From the NCBI RefSeq assembly GCF_022637455.1, contig NZ_CP093341.1:2108001-2172000 (forward strand): DNA of 64,000 nt. Reading direction: 5' to 3'. The notes under the pieces were generated by a model that saw only the letters and a program-made list of their open reading frames with translations, was not told where the DNA came from and ran no database searches. Origin of the DNA: Lysobacter sp. S4-A87. Its GTDB lineage: Bacteria > Pseudomonadota > Gammaproteobacteria > Xanthomonadales > Xanthomonadaceae. Shown piece by piece: positions 56,491 to 64,000 of the stretch; position 1 is the first letter of the stretch; every line of letters begins with the position of its first letter. A program made the position numbers and the translations under genes.

Positions 56491-56973
56491 TTACAGGGGA
56501 ACCGCCTCCCACACCGTGCCGTGCTCCGCATGCACCGCCCACAGCTGCGCCAGCGTCCGGCCACTGCCCGGCACCACCACTTCCGGCGCAATCTCCGCCA
56601 ACGGCCGCAGCACGAATGCGTGCTTCAGCTCCGGCCGCGGAATGCGCAGATTGCCGGCGCCTTCCAGCACGCGGTCATCGAAGAGCACGATGTCGATGTC
56701 GAGCGTGCGGTCGCCGTAACGCGGACCGCTGCGGTCGCGACCGTGACGGTCTTCCAGCGCATGCAGCCAGGTGTTGAGCGCCTGCGGCTCGAGGTCGGTC
56801 TCGATGATCGCGGCGGCGTTATGGAAGTCGGGTCCGTCGAAGCCGACGGCGCGCGTGCGATACACCGGCGACAGCACGACGTCGCCGAAACGCTCGCGCA
56901 GGTCCGCGACGGCAGCGCGCAGATGACGGGTGGCGTCGACATTGCTGCCGAGGCTCAGGTAGGCAAGGCTCAT
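56491..56973 (-). CDS. folK: 2-amino-4-hydroxy-6-hydroxymethyldihydropteridine pyrophosphokinase
   Basis: HPPK of 160 residues; transfers pyrophosphate from ATP to 6-hydroxymethyl-7,8-dihydropterin in folate synthesis. Typical segments: AYLSLGSNVDATRHLRAAVADL, VSPVYRTRAVGFDGPDFHNAAAIIET, GPRYGDRTLDIDIVLFDD (magnesium and ATP site) and IPRPELKHAFVLRPLAEIAP. It begins 9 bases after the folB stop, so the two are an operon. Confidence 0.95.
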   Translation of the reverse strand: MSLAYLSLGSNVDATRHLRAAVADLRERFGDVVLSPVYRTRAVGFDGPDFHNAAAIIETDLEPQALNTWLHALEDRHGRDRSGPRYGDRTLDIDIVLFDDRVLEGAGNLRIPRPELKHAFVLRPLAEIAPEVVVPGSGRTLAQLWAVHAEHGTVWEAVPL

Positions 56974-56982
56974 GCGCGACGT

Positions 56983-57336
56983 TCAGCCCGCCGGGCGGAC
57001 GATGGACACGCCGACCGCGCGCGCACCGCGCACAGCGCCGGGCTTGCTGAGCTTGAGGCGGACCTGCTTCACGCCGAACTCTTCGATGATGATCGCCGCC
57101 ACGCGCTCGGCCAGCGTCTCGACCAGGCCGAAGTCGGACTGCGACACGTAGTCGACGATGCGCTTGCTGACCGCCTTGTAGTTGAGCGTGTCCTCGATGG
57201 CATCGCTGGCCGCCGGGATGCGGTTGTCGAAGGCCATCTCGATGTCGAACACGAGTGGCTGGCGGATCCGCCGCTCCCAGTCGTAGATGCCGATCAGCGC
57301 CTCGATCTCGAGGCCTTCGATGAAGACGTGGTCCAT
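56983..57336 (-). CDS. folB: Dihydroneopterin aldolase
   Basis: Aldolase of 117 residues that converts dihydroneopterin to 6-hydroxymethyldihydropterin and glycolaldehyde, feeding folK. Segments: MDHVFIEGLEIEALIGIYDWERRIRQPLVFDIEM, TLNYKAVSKRIVDYVSQSDFGLVETLAERVA (active-site Glu/Tyr region) and VRLKLSKPGAVRGARAVGVSIVR. The ATG start fits the family; longer in-frame upstream sequence is not homologous. No clear Shine-Dalgarno is seen. Confidence 0.95.
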   Translation of the reverse strand: MDHVFIEGLEIEALIGIYDWERRIRQPLVFDIEMAFDNRIPAASDAIEDTLNYKAVSKRIVDYVSQSDFGLVETLAERVAAIIIEEFGVKQVRLKLSKPGAVRGARAVGVSIVRPAG

Positions 57337-57389
57337 GGGGGCAATGGCCGGAACGTGGTCAGGGGTGGGGAATGTAGCGTTGTCGGGGG

Positions 57390-58424
57390 TTACGGAGAAC
57401 CCACCACTTCCAGCGTCGCCATGTCCCACCGCGGCGTTACCCGCACCGCCAGGTCACCGTGCTGGCCGGCCTGCAGGCGCAGCGCGCCGGCGAAGGCGAT
57501 CATCGCGCCGTTGTCGGTGCAGAAGGCCGGGCGCGGGAAGCTGACCCGACCGCCGCGCTTGCGTGCCATCTCTTCCAGCCGTGCCCGCAGGCGCTTGTTG
57601 GCGCCAACACCGCCGGCGACCACCAGGGTCCCGCAACCGGCCGCGTCCAGCGCGCGGCCGCACTTGATGGCCAGCGTCTCGACCACCGCATCCTCGAAGC
57701 CGCGGGCGATGTCGGCACGGGTCTGGTCGGACTGGTCGCTGTCGCGCCAGGCCAGCAGCACCTGGGTCTTGAGGCCGCTGAAGCTGAAATCCAGTCCGGG
57801 CCGGTCGGTCATCGGCCGGGAGAACCTGAACGTCCCCGGCGTGCCCTGTTCGGCCAGCGCGGCCAGCTGCGGCCCGCCCGGATAGGGCAGGCCCATCAGC
57901 TTGGCGGTCTTGTCGAAGGCTTCGCCGGCGGCGTCGTCCAGGGTCTCGCCAAGCAGGCGGTATTGACCAATTGCCTCGACGTGGACCAGCTGGGTATGGC
58001 CGCCAGATACCAATAGCGCCACGAACGGCGGCTCCGGCCGCCCGCGCTCGGGGTCGTCCTCCAGCAGCGGCGCCAGCAGGTGGCCCTCCATGTGGTGGAC
58101 CCCGATCGCCGGAACGTCCAGCGCCCAGGCCATCGAGCGGGCCACGCCGGCGCCGACCAGCAGCGCCCCGACCAGGCCCGGGCCGGCGGTATAGGCGACG
58201 CCATCGATGTCGGTGGTGGCCAGTCCGGCCTCGGACAGGGTCTGGCGGACCAGGGGCAGCAGCTTGCGGACGTGGTCACGGCTGGCCAGCTCGGGCACCA
58301 CGCCGCCGTACTGCGCATGCAGGGCGATCTGGCTGTACAAGGCATGCGCGCGCAGGCCGGTGTCGGTGTCGTAGACGGCCACACCGGTCTCGTCGCAGCT
58401 GGTTTCGATGCCAAGGACTTTCAA
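57390..58424 (-). CDS. tsaD: tRNA N6-adenosine threonylcarbamoyltransferase
   Basis: Universal Kae1/TsaD protein of 344 residues that transfers the threonylcarbamoyl group to A37 of ANN-decoding tRNAs with TsaB and Tsa[19 protein letters not shown], the metal-binding [37 protein letters not shown] and [17 protein letters not shown] are all present. The start is a TTG at 58424 directly before KVLGIETS, since no ATG or GTG fits the family N-terminus. It is divergent from rpsU, the usual arrangement. Confidence 0.95.
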   Translation of the reverse strand: MKVLGIETSCDETGVAVYDTDTGLRAHALYSQIALHAQYGGVVPELASRDHVRKLLPLVRQTLSEAGLATTDIDGVAYTAGPGLVGALLVGAGVARSMAWALDVPAIGVHHMEGHLLAPLLEDDPERGRPEPPFVALLVSGGHTQLVHVEAIGQYRLLGETLDDAAGEAFDKTAKLMGLPYPGGPQLAALAEQGTPGTFRFSRPMTDRPGLDFSFSGLKTQVLLAWRDSDQSDQTRADIARGFEDAVVETLAIKCGRALDAAGCGTLVVAGGVGANKRLRARLEEMARKRGGRVSFPRPAFCTDNGAMIAFAGALRLQAGQHGDLAVRVTPRWDMATLEVVGSP

Positions 58425-58521
58425 AGGACGGGTTCCAGGGGGATGGAAACGTGCCGGCAGCGCCCGTAGGTGCGGTTCCGGCCGGGAATCAAGGACCTGT
58501 GCCCTTGATGGGGGAACCATG

Positions 58522-58551
58522 TTGCACCTTCAAGGCGGCCATCGCTATAAT
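58522..58551 (+). promoter_or_regulatory. Sigma-70 promoter of rpsU
   Basis: TTGCAC at 58522-58527 and TATAAT at 58546-58551 with an 18-bp spacer, about 50 bp before the rpsU ATG. A near-consensus housekeeping promoter. Confidence 0.8.
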
Positions 58552-58602
58552 GCGCGGCTCTTCCCCGGCCTGCCCGGGCCGGTTCCCGAAACGAGATTAC
58601 GT

Positions 58603-58818
58603 ATGCCCAGCGTCAAAGTCCGCGAAAACGAGCCTTTTGAGTTTGCTCTGCGTCGCTTCAAGCGCACCTGCGAGAAGGCCGGCGTCCTGGCCGAGACCCG
58701 CAAGCGCGAGTTCTACGAGAAGCCGACCCAGGAACGCAAGCGCAAGGCCGCCGCAGCGGTGAAGCGTCAGGCCCGTCGCGCCTCGCGCGATGTGACCAAG
58801 CGTCAGCGCCTGTACTGA
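58603..58818 (+). CDS. rpsU: 30S ribosomal protein S21
   Basis: Basic ribosomal protein of 71 residues ([27 protein letters not shown], then a Lys/Arg-rich tail ending RQRLY), full length for the family. It assists initiation on the 30S subunit. It is the first gene of the rpsU-yqeY-dnaG group, with a strong promoter before it and a hairpin terminator/attenuator after it that should set its higher expression relative to dnaG. Confidence 0.97.
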   Translation: MPSVKVRENEPFEFALRRFKRTCEKAGVLAETRKREFYEKPTQERKRKAAAAVKRQARRASRDVTKRQRLY

Positions 58819-58868
58819 TCGCCCCAGCGGGCCCCGCGCAGCGCGCGGACCCGCCACAGAGCGCATCA

Positions 58869-58907
58869 CACAAGCCGGCCGCGCCCATGCGCCGCCGGCT
58901 TTTTGTG
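58869..58907 (+). terminator. Internal terminator between rpsU and yqeY
   Basis: AAGCCGGC/GCCGGCTT stem (58872-58879 with 58894-58901), flanked by CAC/GTG, followed by a T-run. Its position matches the internal attenuator known in the E. coli macromolecular synthesis operon. Confidence 0.75.
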
Positions 58908-58965
58908 TTTCCGAGTTTTTTACGCGTCGCCCCATTGGGCCGGCGCCCTGCCAGGGAGCAGCACG

Positions 58966-59412
58966 ATGAGCCTCAAGACGCGACTCACCGATGACATGAA
59001 GGCCGCGATGAAGAGCGGCGACAAGCACAGCCTGGGCGTGATCCGCCTGATCAACGCCGCCATCAAGCAGCGCGAAGTCGACGAGCGCATCGAGCTCGAC
59101 GACACCGCCGTGATTGCCGTGCTCGACAAGATGGTCAAGCAGCGCCGCGACTCGGTCAGCCAGTACGAGGCGGCCAACCGCGAGGACCTGGCCCAGGTCG
59201 AGCGCGAGGAGATCGTGGTGATCGAGCGCTACGTGCCGGCCAAGATGGGCGAGGCCGAGATCCTGGCGGCCATCGACGCCGCGATCGCCGAGACCGGCGC
59301 CACCGGCCCGGCCGACATGGGCAAGCTGATGGGCCCGCTCAAGGCCAGGCTGGCCGGCCAGGCCGACATGGGCCAGGTGTCGGTGCTGGTGAAGAAGCGC
59401 CTGGCAGGCTGA
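58966..59412 (+). CDS. GatB/YqeY domain protein
   Basis: Helical protein of 148 residues of the YqeY family, related to the tRNA-binding C-terminal domain of GatB. MSLKTRLTDDMKAAMKSGDKHSLGVIRLINAAIKQREVD, then MVKQRRDSVSQYEAANREDLAQVEREEIVVIERYVP, and a C-terminal MGKLMGPLKARLAGQADMGQVSVLVKKRL. Its role is unproven but it is conserved between rpsU and dnaG in many bacteria. GGGAG 8 nt before the ATG. Confidence 0.92.
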   Translation: MSLKTRLTDDMKAAMKSGDKHSLGVIRLINAAIKQREVDERIELDDTAVIAVLDKMVKQRRDSVSQYEAANREDLAQVEREEIVVIERYVPAKMGEAEILAAIDAAIAETGATGPADMGKLMGPLKARLAGQADMGQVSVLVKKRLAG

Positions 59413-59497
59413 GGCCGTTTGCCCCCTCCCCTGTCCGCAGGGGAGGACCGGAAACCCCCACCTCCCGCACCAACGCAGGACGCGGTACAAAGCTCCG

Positions 59498-61276
59498 ATG
59501 GCCCGCATCCCCGACGCATTCATCGACGACCTGCTCGCCCGCTCCGACATCGTCGAGCTGATCGGGTCGCGCGTGCCGTTGAAGCGCCAGGGCAAGGAGT
59601 ACTCGGCGCGCTGCCCGTTCCATGACGAGCGCTCGCCCAGCTTCACGGTCTCGCCGACCAAGCAGTTCTATCACTGCTTCGGCTGTGGGGCGCACGGCAC
59701 CGCGATCAGCTTCCTGATGAACTATGACCGCCTCGAGTTCCTCGACGCGGTCGAAGAGCTGGCCAAGCGCATCGGCATGGAAGTGCCGCGCGATACCCAG
59801 CAGCGCAACGTCAATCCCGACAGCATCGACCTCTATGCCGCCGTCGAGGCCGCATCGAAGTTCTTCCAGAAGCAGCTCGCCGGCAGTGCCAAGGCGCTGG
59901 CCTATCTGGATGGGCGCCAGGTCAGCGCCGCAGTCCGCACCCAGTTCGGCATCGGCTACGCGCCCGACGGCTTCAACGCGCTTCGCGATGCGCTCGGCAC
60001 CGACGCGCGACGCATGTCGCTGCTCGAACGCGCCGGCATGTTCTCGAAGAACGACAGCGGCCGCGTCTACGACAAGTTCCGCGACCGGGTGATGTTCCCG
60101 ATCCACGACCGGCGCGGGCGCACGATCGCATTCGGCGGTCGCGTATTGGACAAGGACGACGGCCCGAAGTACCTCAACTCGCCCGAGACCGCCCTGTTCC
60201 ACAAGGGACGCGAGCTGTACGGGTTGTGGCAGGTGCGCCAGGCGCACAACAAGATCGACAAGCTCATCGTCGTCGAAGGCTACATGGACGTCGTCGCGCT
60301 GTTCGAGCACGGCGTCGATTGCGCCGTGGCGACGCTGGGCACGGCGACCACGCCCGACCACGCCGAGCTGCTGTTCCGCAACGCACCCGACGTCTACTTC
60401 TGTTTCGACGGCGACCGCGCCGGCCGCGGCGCGGCATGGAAGGCGGTGGAGTCCGTACTGCCGCGAATGAAGGACGGTCGCCAGGCGTTCTTCCTGTTCC
60501 TGCCCGAAGGCGAGGACCCGGATTCGCTGGTGCGCAAGGAAGCCCGCGAGGGTTTCGAGCTGCGCCTGCGCGAAGCCACGCCGCTGTCGCAGTTCTTCTT
60601 CGACTCGCTCTCCAGCGACGTCAACCTCAGCACGCTCGAAGGCCGCGGCCGCCTGGCCGAGCGCGCCAAGCCGCTGCTGGCACAGATTCCCGACGGCGCC
60701 TTCGGCGACCTGATGAAGCAGCGCCTGACCGAGCTGACCGGCGTCGGCGCACGCGCCAACAGTCCCGAGTCGACGGCGCAGCGCGCCAGGCCAGCCACGC
60801 CGACGGCCAACAAGCCGTCGCTGGTGCGCAGCGCGATCACCATGCTGCTGCAGCAGCCGGCCATCGCGCTGGCGGTGCCGTCGTCGCTGCATTTCGCTTC
60901 GCTCGACCAACCCGGCGTCGGCCTGCTGGTGGAGCTGGTGGAGCTGGTGCACGAGCGCCCCGACATCTCGACCGGCCTGATCCTGGAGCACTTCGCCGAT
61001 CGCAGCGAAGCGCCGGCGCTGACCAAGCTGGCCACTGCGCGGGCAGTGGAGACCACCGCCGCCACGCCGCTGGACGCACGCGTGCTCGACGATGCCGACA
61101 AGCGCCAGCAGGCGTTCCTCGACTCGATCTCGCGCCTGGAGGAACAGGCCATCCAGCAGCGCATCGAGGCATTGCAGTCGCGGCGCACCTCCGAACTGGA
61201 TGACGCCGAGAAGCACGAGATGCGCGAGTTGCTGAGCCTGCGGGCAAGCCGGGCGCGGGCGATCCCGCGCAGCTGA
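59498..61276 (+). CDS. dnaG: DNA primase
   Basis: Primase of 592 residues that makes RNA primers at the replication fork. The CHC2 zinc finger is Cys39, His42, Cys60 and Cys63 (CPFHDERSPSFTVSP ... YHCFGCGAHG); the catalytic core has GRVYDKFRDRVMFPIHD and the TOPRIM motif VEGYMDVVALFEHGVDCAVATLGTA with FCFDGDRAGRGAAWKA; the C-terminal helicase-binding domain of about 150 residues follows a linker. rpoD, which normally follows in this operon, is not downstream here. The start is the ATG at 59498, with only a distant AGGA. Confidence 0.97.
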   Translation: MARIPDAFIDDLLARSDIVELIGSRVPLKRQGKEYSARCPFHDERSPSFTVSPTKQFYHCFGCGAHGTAISFLMNYDRLEFLDAVEELAKRIGMEVPRDTQQRNVNPDSIDLYAAVEAASKFFQKQLAGSAKALAYLDGRQVSAAVRTQFGIGYAPDGFNALRDALGTDARRMSLLERAGMFSKNDSGRVYDKFRDRVMFPIHDRRGRTIAFGGRVLDKDDGPKYLNSPETALFHKGRELYGLWQVRQAHNKIDKLIVVEGYMDVVALFEHGVDCAVATLGTATTPDHAELLFRNAPDVYFCFDGDRAGRGAAWKAVESVLPRMKDGRQAFFLFLPEGEDPDSLVRKEAREGFELRLREATPLSQFFFDSLSSDVNLSTLEGRGRLAERAKPLLAQIPDGAFGDLMKQRLTELTGVGARANSPESTAQRARPATPTANKPSLVRSAITMLLQQPAIALAVPSSLHFASLDQPGVGLLVELVELVHERPDISTGLILEHFADRSEAPALTKLATARAVETTAATPLDARVLDDADKRQQAFLDSISRLEEQAIQQRIEALQSRRTSELDDAEKHEMRELLSLRASRARAIPRS

Positions 61277-61372
61277 GGCCATCGCCTGCGGCGTGACTTC
61301 CGACCCGGCCACGCCAGGGCGGCCCGGGCTAAGCTCGGTACCAACGTCCGACGTCACCGGGGAGACCAGAAG

Positions 61373-63367
61373 ATGCCACTGCACCGCAGCCTAGCGCTGT
61401 CGATCCTTGCGCTCGCCAGCCTGCCCGCCCTGTCGGCGCCGACGACCACCCCGGTTGCGCGCGAACAGGTCGGCAACCGCACCAGCGAGAACATCCCGGC
61501 GATCCCGCCGGCCCTGGTCGAACAGCTCAGCCGCTACCAGAACACCCGCGGCGCCACGTTCGCCGGCTGGAGCGGCAGCTGCATGCTGATCAGCACGCGC
61601 TTCGCCGAGACCGCGCAGGCGCACCGCGTCTGCCAGCCGATGGGCATGCGCGAGCAGCTCACCTTCTACCCCGAACCGCTGGCCGCGATCGAATCCGCAC
61701 CGGCTGCGTCCAGGCGCGACGGCTTCGTGTTCGGCAAGGACGTCGGCGGCAACGAGTTCTGGCAGTTGCACTGGTTCGACCTGAAGACGCGCACCACCAC
61801 GCTGCTCAGCGACGGCAAGGCACGCAACCAGGGGCCGCTGTTCTCGCACGATGGCAGCCGCTTCGCCTGGAGCAGCACCGTGCGCAACGGAACCGATACC
61901 GACCTGTGGGTGATGGACTTCGCGACGAAGAAGTCGCGCGCGCTGATCACCGAAGGCGGCTCGTGGAATGCCATGGATTTCTCGCCCGACGGCAAACTCC
62001 TGCTGGTGATGAGGTACGTCTCCGCGGCCGAGACCTATCCGGGCGTGGTGGATGTCGACAGCGGCAAGCTACAGATGTTCCCGGTCGACGGCGGCAAGGC
62101 CTCGTTCAAGGATTTCAAGTTCGCGCCGGACGGCAAGACGGTCTACTTCATCTCCAACGAAGCCATTGGCGGAATCCCGCAGGAATTCCACACCCTGCGC
62201 TACCACAACCCGGCCACTGGCAAGTTCGAAGTACTCACCGCGGCGACGCCGTGGGACGTGGAGGACCTGGAGATCGCCGACGACGGTCGCCACCTGGCCT
62301 ACACCACCAACGAAGGCGGCATCTACCAGCTGCACGTGCTCGCCCTGCCCTCGCACAAGCCGGTGAAGCTGCCGGAACTGCCGATCGGCCTGGTCGTCAA
62401 CCTGGGCTTCTCGCCCGACGGCAATCGCCTGGCGGTGACGATGAACTCGGCCACCTCGCCCAGCGACGTCCACGTGATCGACCTCGCCAAGGCATCGCTG
62501 ACACGCTGGACGCAGAGCGAGGTCGGCGGACTGGATCCGTCGAAGTTCGTTGCGCCCACGCTGATCCACTACCCGACGTTCGACACCGTCGACGGCAAGC
62601 CGCGCATGATCCCGGCGTTCTACTACCGGCCGGCCAACGTGCCGGCGGGCAAGCGCATCCCGGTCGTCATCAATATCCATGGCGGCCCGGAAGGCCAGTC
62701 GCTGCCGACCTTCAACCCGACCGCGCAGTTCCTCGCCAACGAACTCGGCGTGGCGATGCTGCTGCCGAACGTGCGCGGCTCGGAAGGCTACGGCATGACC
62801 TACCTGGACCTCGACAACGCCGACAAGCGCGAGGATTCGGTCAAGGACATCGGCGGCCTGCTCGACTGGATCGGCCAACAGCCCGGGCTCGACGCCGGGC
62901 GCGTCGGCGTCTATGGCGGCAGCTACGGGGGCTACATGGTTCTGTCGTCGCTGATGCACTACGGCGACCGCATCAAGGCCGGCATCGACATCGTCGGCAT
63001 TTCCCACTTCGGCACGTTCCTGAAGAACACCGAGAACTACCGCCGCGACCTGCGCCGGGCCGAGTACGGCGACGAGCGCGACCCGGCGATGGCGCTGGTG
63101 TTCGACCGGATCTCGCCACTGAACCATGCCGCCCGCATCAGCTCCAAGCTGTTCGTCGCCCAGGGCAAGAACGATCCGCGCGTGCCCTACAGCGAAGCCG
63201 AGCAGATCGTCAAAGCGGTGCGCGGCAATGGCCAGCCGGTGTGGTACCTGCTGTTCAACGACGAGGGACATGGCTTCAGGAAGAAGACCAACGTCGACTA
63301 CTTCGGCGCCGCCTCGATCCTGTTCTGGCAGCAGAACCTGATCGGCGGGCCGCAGCCGGATTCATGA
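61373..63367 (+). CDS. Secreted S9 family peptidase (DPP/acylaminoacyl-type)
   Basis: Protein of 664 residues with a signal peptide (MPLHRSLALSILALASLPALS). An N-terminal beta-propeller (repeated FSHDGSRFAW, FSPDGKLLLV, FAPDGKTVYF, FSPDGNRLAV blades) covers a C-terminal hydrolase domain with VINIHGGPEGQS, serine elbow VYGGSYGGYMVLSS, Asp in AQGKNDPRVPYSEA and His in FNDEGHGFRKK. It is an exported exopeptidase or oligopeptidase for peptide scavenging. GGGGAG before the ATG. It occupies the place where rpoD would be expected after dnaG. Confidence 0.88.
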   Translation: MPLHRSLALSILALASLPALSAPTTTPVAREQVGNRTSENIPAIPPALVEQLSRYQNTRGATFAGWSGSCMLISTRFAETAQAHRVCQPMGMREQLTFYPEPLAAIESAPAASRRDGFVFGKDVGGNEFWQLHWFDLKTRTTTLLSDGKARNQGPLFSHDGSRFAWSSTVRNGTDTDLWVMDFATKKSRALITEGGSWNAMDFSPDGKLLLVMRYVSAAETYPGVVDVDSGKLQMFPVDGGKASFKDFKFAPDGKTVYFISNEAIGGIPQEFHTLRYHNPATGKFEVLTAATPWDVEDLEIADDGRHLAYTTNEGGIYQLHVLALPSHKPVKLPELPIGLVVNLGFSPDGNRLAVTMNSATSPSDVHVIDLAKASLTRWTQSEVGGLDPSKFVAPTLIHYPTFDTVDGKPRMIPAFYYRPANVPAGKRIPVVINIHGGPEGQSLPTFNPTAQFLANELGVAMLLPNVRGSEGYGMTYLDLDNADKREDSVKDIGGLLDWIGQQPGLDAGRVGVYGGSYGGYMVLSSLMHYGDRIKAGIDIVGISHFGTFLKNTENYRRDLRRAEYGDERDPAMALVFDRISPLNHAARISSKLFVAQGKNDPRVPYSEAEQIVKAVRGNGQPVWYLLFNDEGHGFRKKTNVDYFGAASILFWQQNLIGGPQPDS

Positions 63368-63465
63368 ACAAGCGGTGACACTTGCCGCCGGGTCGATGTC
63401 GCTCGACGTTGACCCGGCCACCACACGCAGGCGCCTACGCTGGCCACATTCTCCGGAGTGCGGTC

Positions 63466-64000
63466 ATGCGAGCGTTGTGGTTGTCCGTTGCCCCGATTGT
63501 GCTGCTGGCAAGCGTGCTGGGTGCCGGTTGCGCGGAGCATGCCGGCACCACCACCACCGCCGTCGCGGTGGCACCATTGCCGGTGGTCAGCGAGCGCCAG
63601 CGCGCCGAGACCGCCCTGGCCGCCTTCCTTGCCTCGCGCAGCATCCGTGAGATGCCGGCCCATCGCGACGCCAGCGTCGACCTCGATGGCGACGGCATCG
63701 ATGACCTGCTGATGCTGCTCGACGACCAGAACTGGTGCGATGCCGGTGGCTGCACGCTGCTGGTGTTCCGCGGCGGCGCCGATGGCTACCGCCTGGTCAG
63801 CGACTCGGTGTCCACCCGCGCGCCCATCGCGGTTGCCGACCGTATGAACCGCGGCTGGCACGACCTGATGGTCACGGTCGGCAGCGAGGGTGAATCCGGC
63901 GTGGTCGCGCTCGAGTTCGACGGCACGCGCTACCCCAGCGACCCGACCATGGGCGCCCTGCTGGATCCCTCGCGCCTGATCTCGGCCAAGCCCCTGATCG
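63466..64000 (+). CDS. Putative lipoprotein (3' end beyond the window)
   Basis: Open frame running off the right edge, about 178 residues visible. MRALWLSVAPIVLLASVLGAGC has a lipobox-like end (LGAGC). A Pro/Val linker, then DASVDLDGDGIDDLLMLLDDQNWCDAGGCTLLVFRGG, a calcium-binding-like DxDGD element followed by a beta-rich segment typical of FG-GAP/EF-hand-like lipoproteins. GGAG is 8 nt before the ATG and TACGCT lies about 30 bases upstream. Function unknown. Confidence 0.75.
   Translation, partial: MRALWLSVAPIVLLASVLGAGCAEHAGTTTTAVAVAPLPVVSERQRAETALAAFLASRSIREMPAHRDASVDLDGDGIDDLLMLLDDQNWCDAGGCTLLVFRGGADGYRLVSDSVSTRAPIAVADRMNRGWHDLMVTVGSEGESGVVALEFDGTRYPSDPTMGALLDPSRLISAKPLI

Overview
The window is a high-GC bacterial chromosome segment, and its gene content points to a gammaproteobacterium of the Xanthomonadaceae, most like Lysobacter or a close relative. 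This placement is inferred. It rests on an alpha-glucan utilisation locus with a transglucosylating alpha-glucosidase of the Xanthomonas XgtA type and a MalA-like TonB receptor, an engB / cytochrome c4 / dsbA neighbourhood, rpsU-yqeY-dnaG, PEP carboxylase, several TonB-dependent receptors and secreted S9 peptidases, and dispersed palindromic repeats typical of this group. The first and last genes are cut by the window edges. No rRNA, tRNA, CRISPR, prophage or insertion sequence was recognised.

Layout. 1-5.5 kb: the end of an AlaA-type aminotransferase, an SGNH hydrolase, a methyltransferase, a minimal polysaccharide deacetylase, a monothiol-glutaredoxin fusion protein and two small genes. 5.7-13.4 kb: a small secreted protein, a short-form AMP nucleosidase, a translationally coupled pair of amidohydrolases (the second lacks the metal ligands), a membrane protein, a DsbA-fold isomerase, DegV and a PP-loop ATPase. 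13.5-15.7 kb: the glutathione-dependent formaldehyde oxidation operon adhC-fghA with a decayed gfa between them. 15.9-22 kb: PEP carboxylase, a TPR lipoprotein and plant-type glutamate-cysteine ligase.

22.3-37 kb is an alpha-glucan (maltose/maltodextrin) locus. It holds a LacI regulator, a secreted GH13 amylase/CGTase-like enzyme, an MFS sugar transporter, a six-hairpin glycosidase, an XgtA-like alpha-glucosidase, a secreted esterase-fold protein and a large TonB receptor. An identical 19-bp operator-like palindrome lies in the divergent glycosidase promoter region and upstream of the receptor, so they are probably one regulon: uptake across the outer membrane, periplasmic trimming, MFS import and cytoplasmic cleavage.

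37-50 kb: engB, cytochrome c4, two tandem DsbA proteins, a nuclease-fold protein, a TonB receptor, a TSUP transporter, a soluble lytic transglycosylase, an NDUFA9-like reductase and the CCA-adding enzyme. 50-64 kb: another TonB receptor, VanZ-like and MidA-like proteins, a folate/pterin group (a FolM/PTR1-type reductase, folK and folB), tsaD, rpsU-yqeY-dnaG, an S9 peptidase and a truncated lipoprotein gene.

Between genes there are six REPIN-like doublets (12 repeat units), several ATTCCCGC-type palindromes, a 116-bp T-shaped inverted-repeat element after cca, and clear hairpin terminators. Seven genes have a TAnnnT-like hexamer ending 6-7 nt before ATG and no Shine-Dalgarno sequence, which suggests leaderless transcripts.
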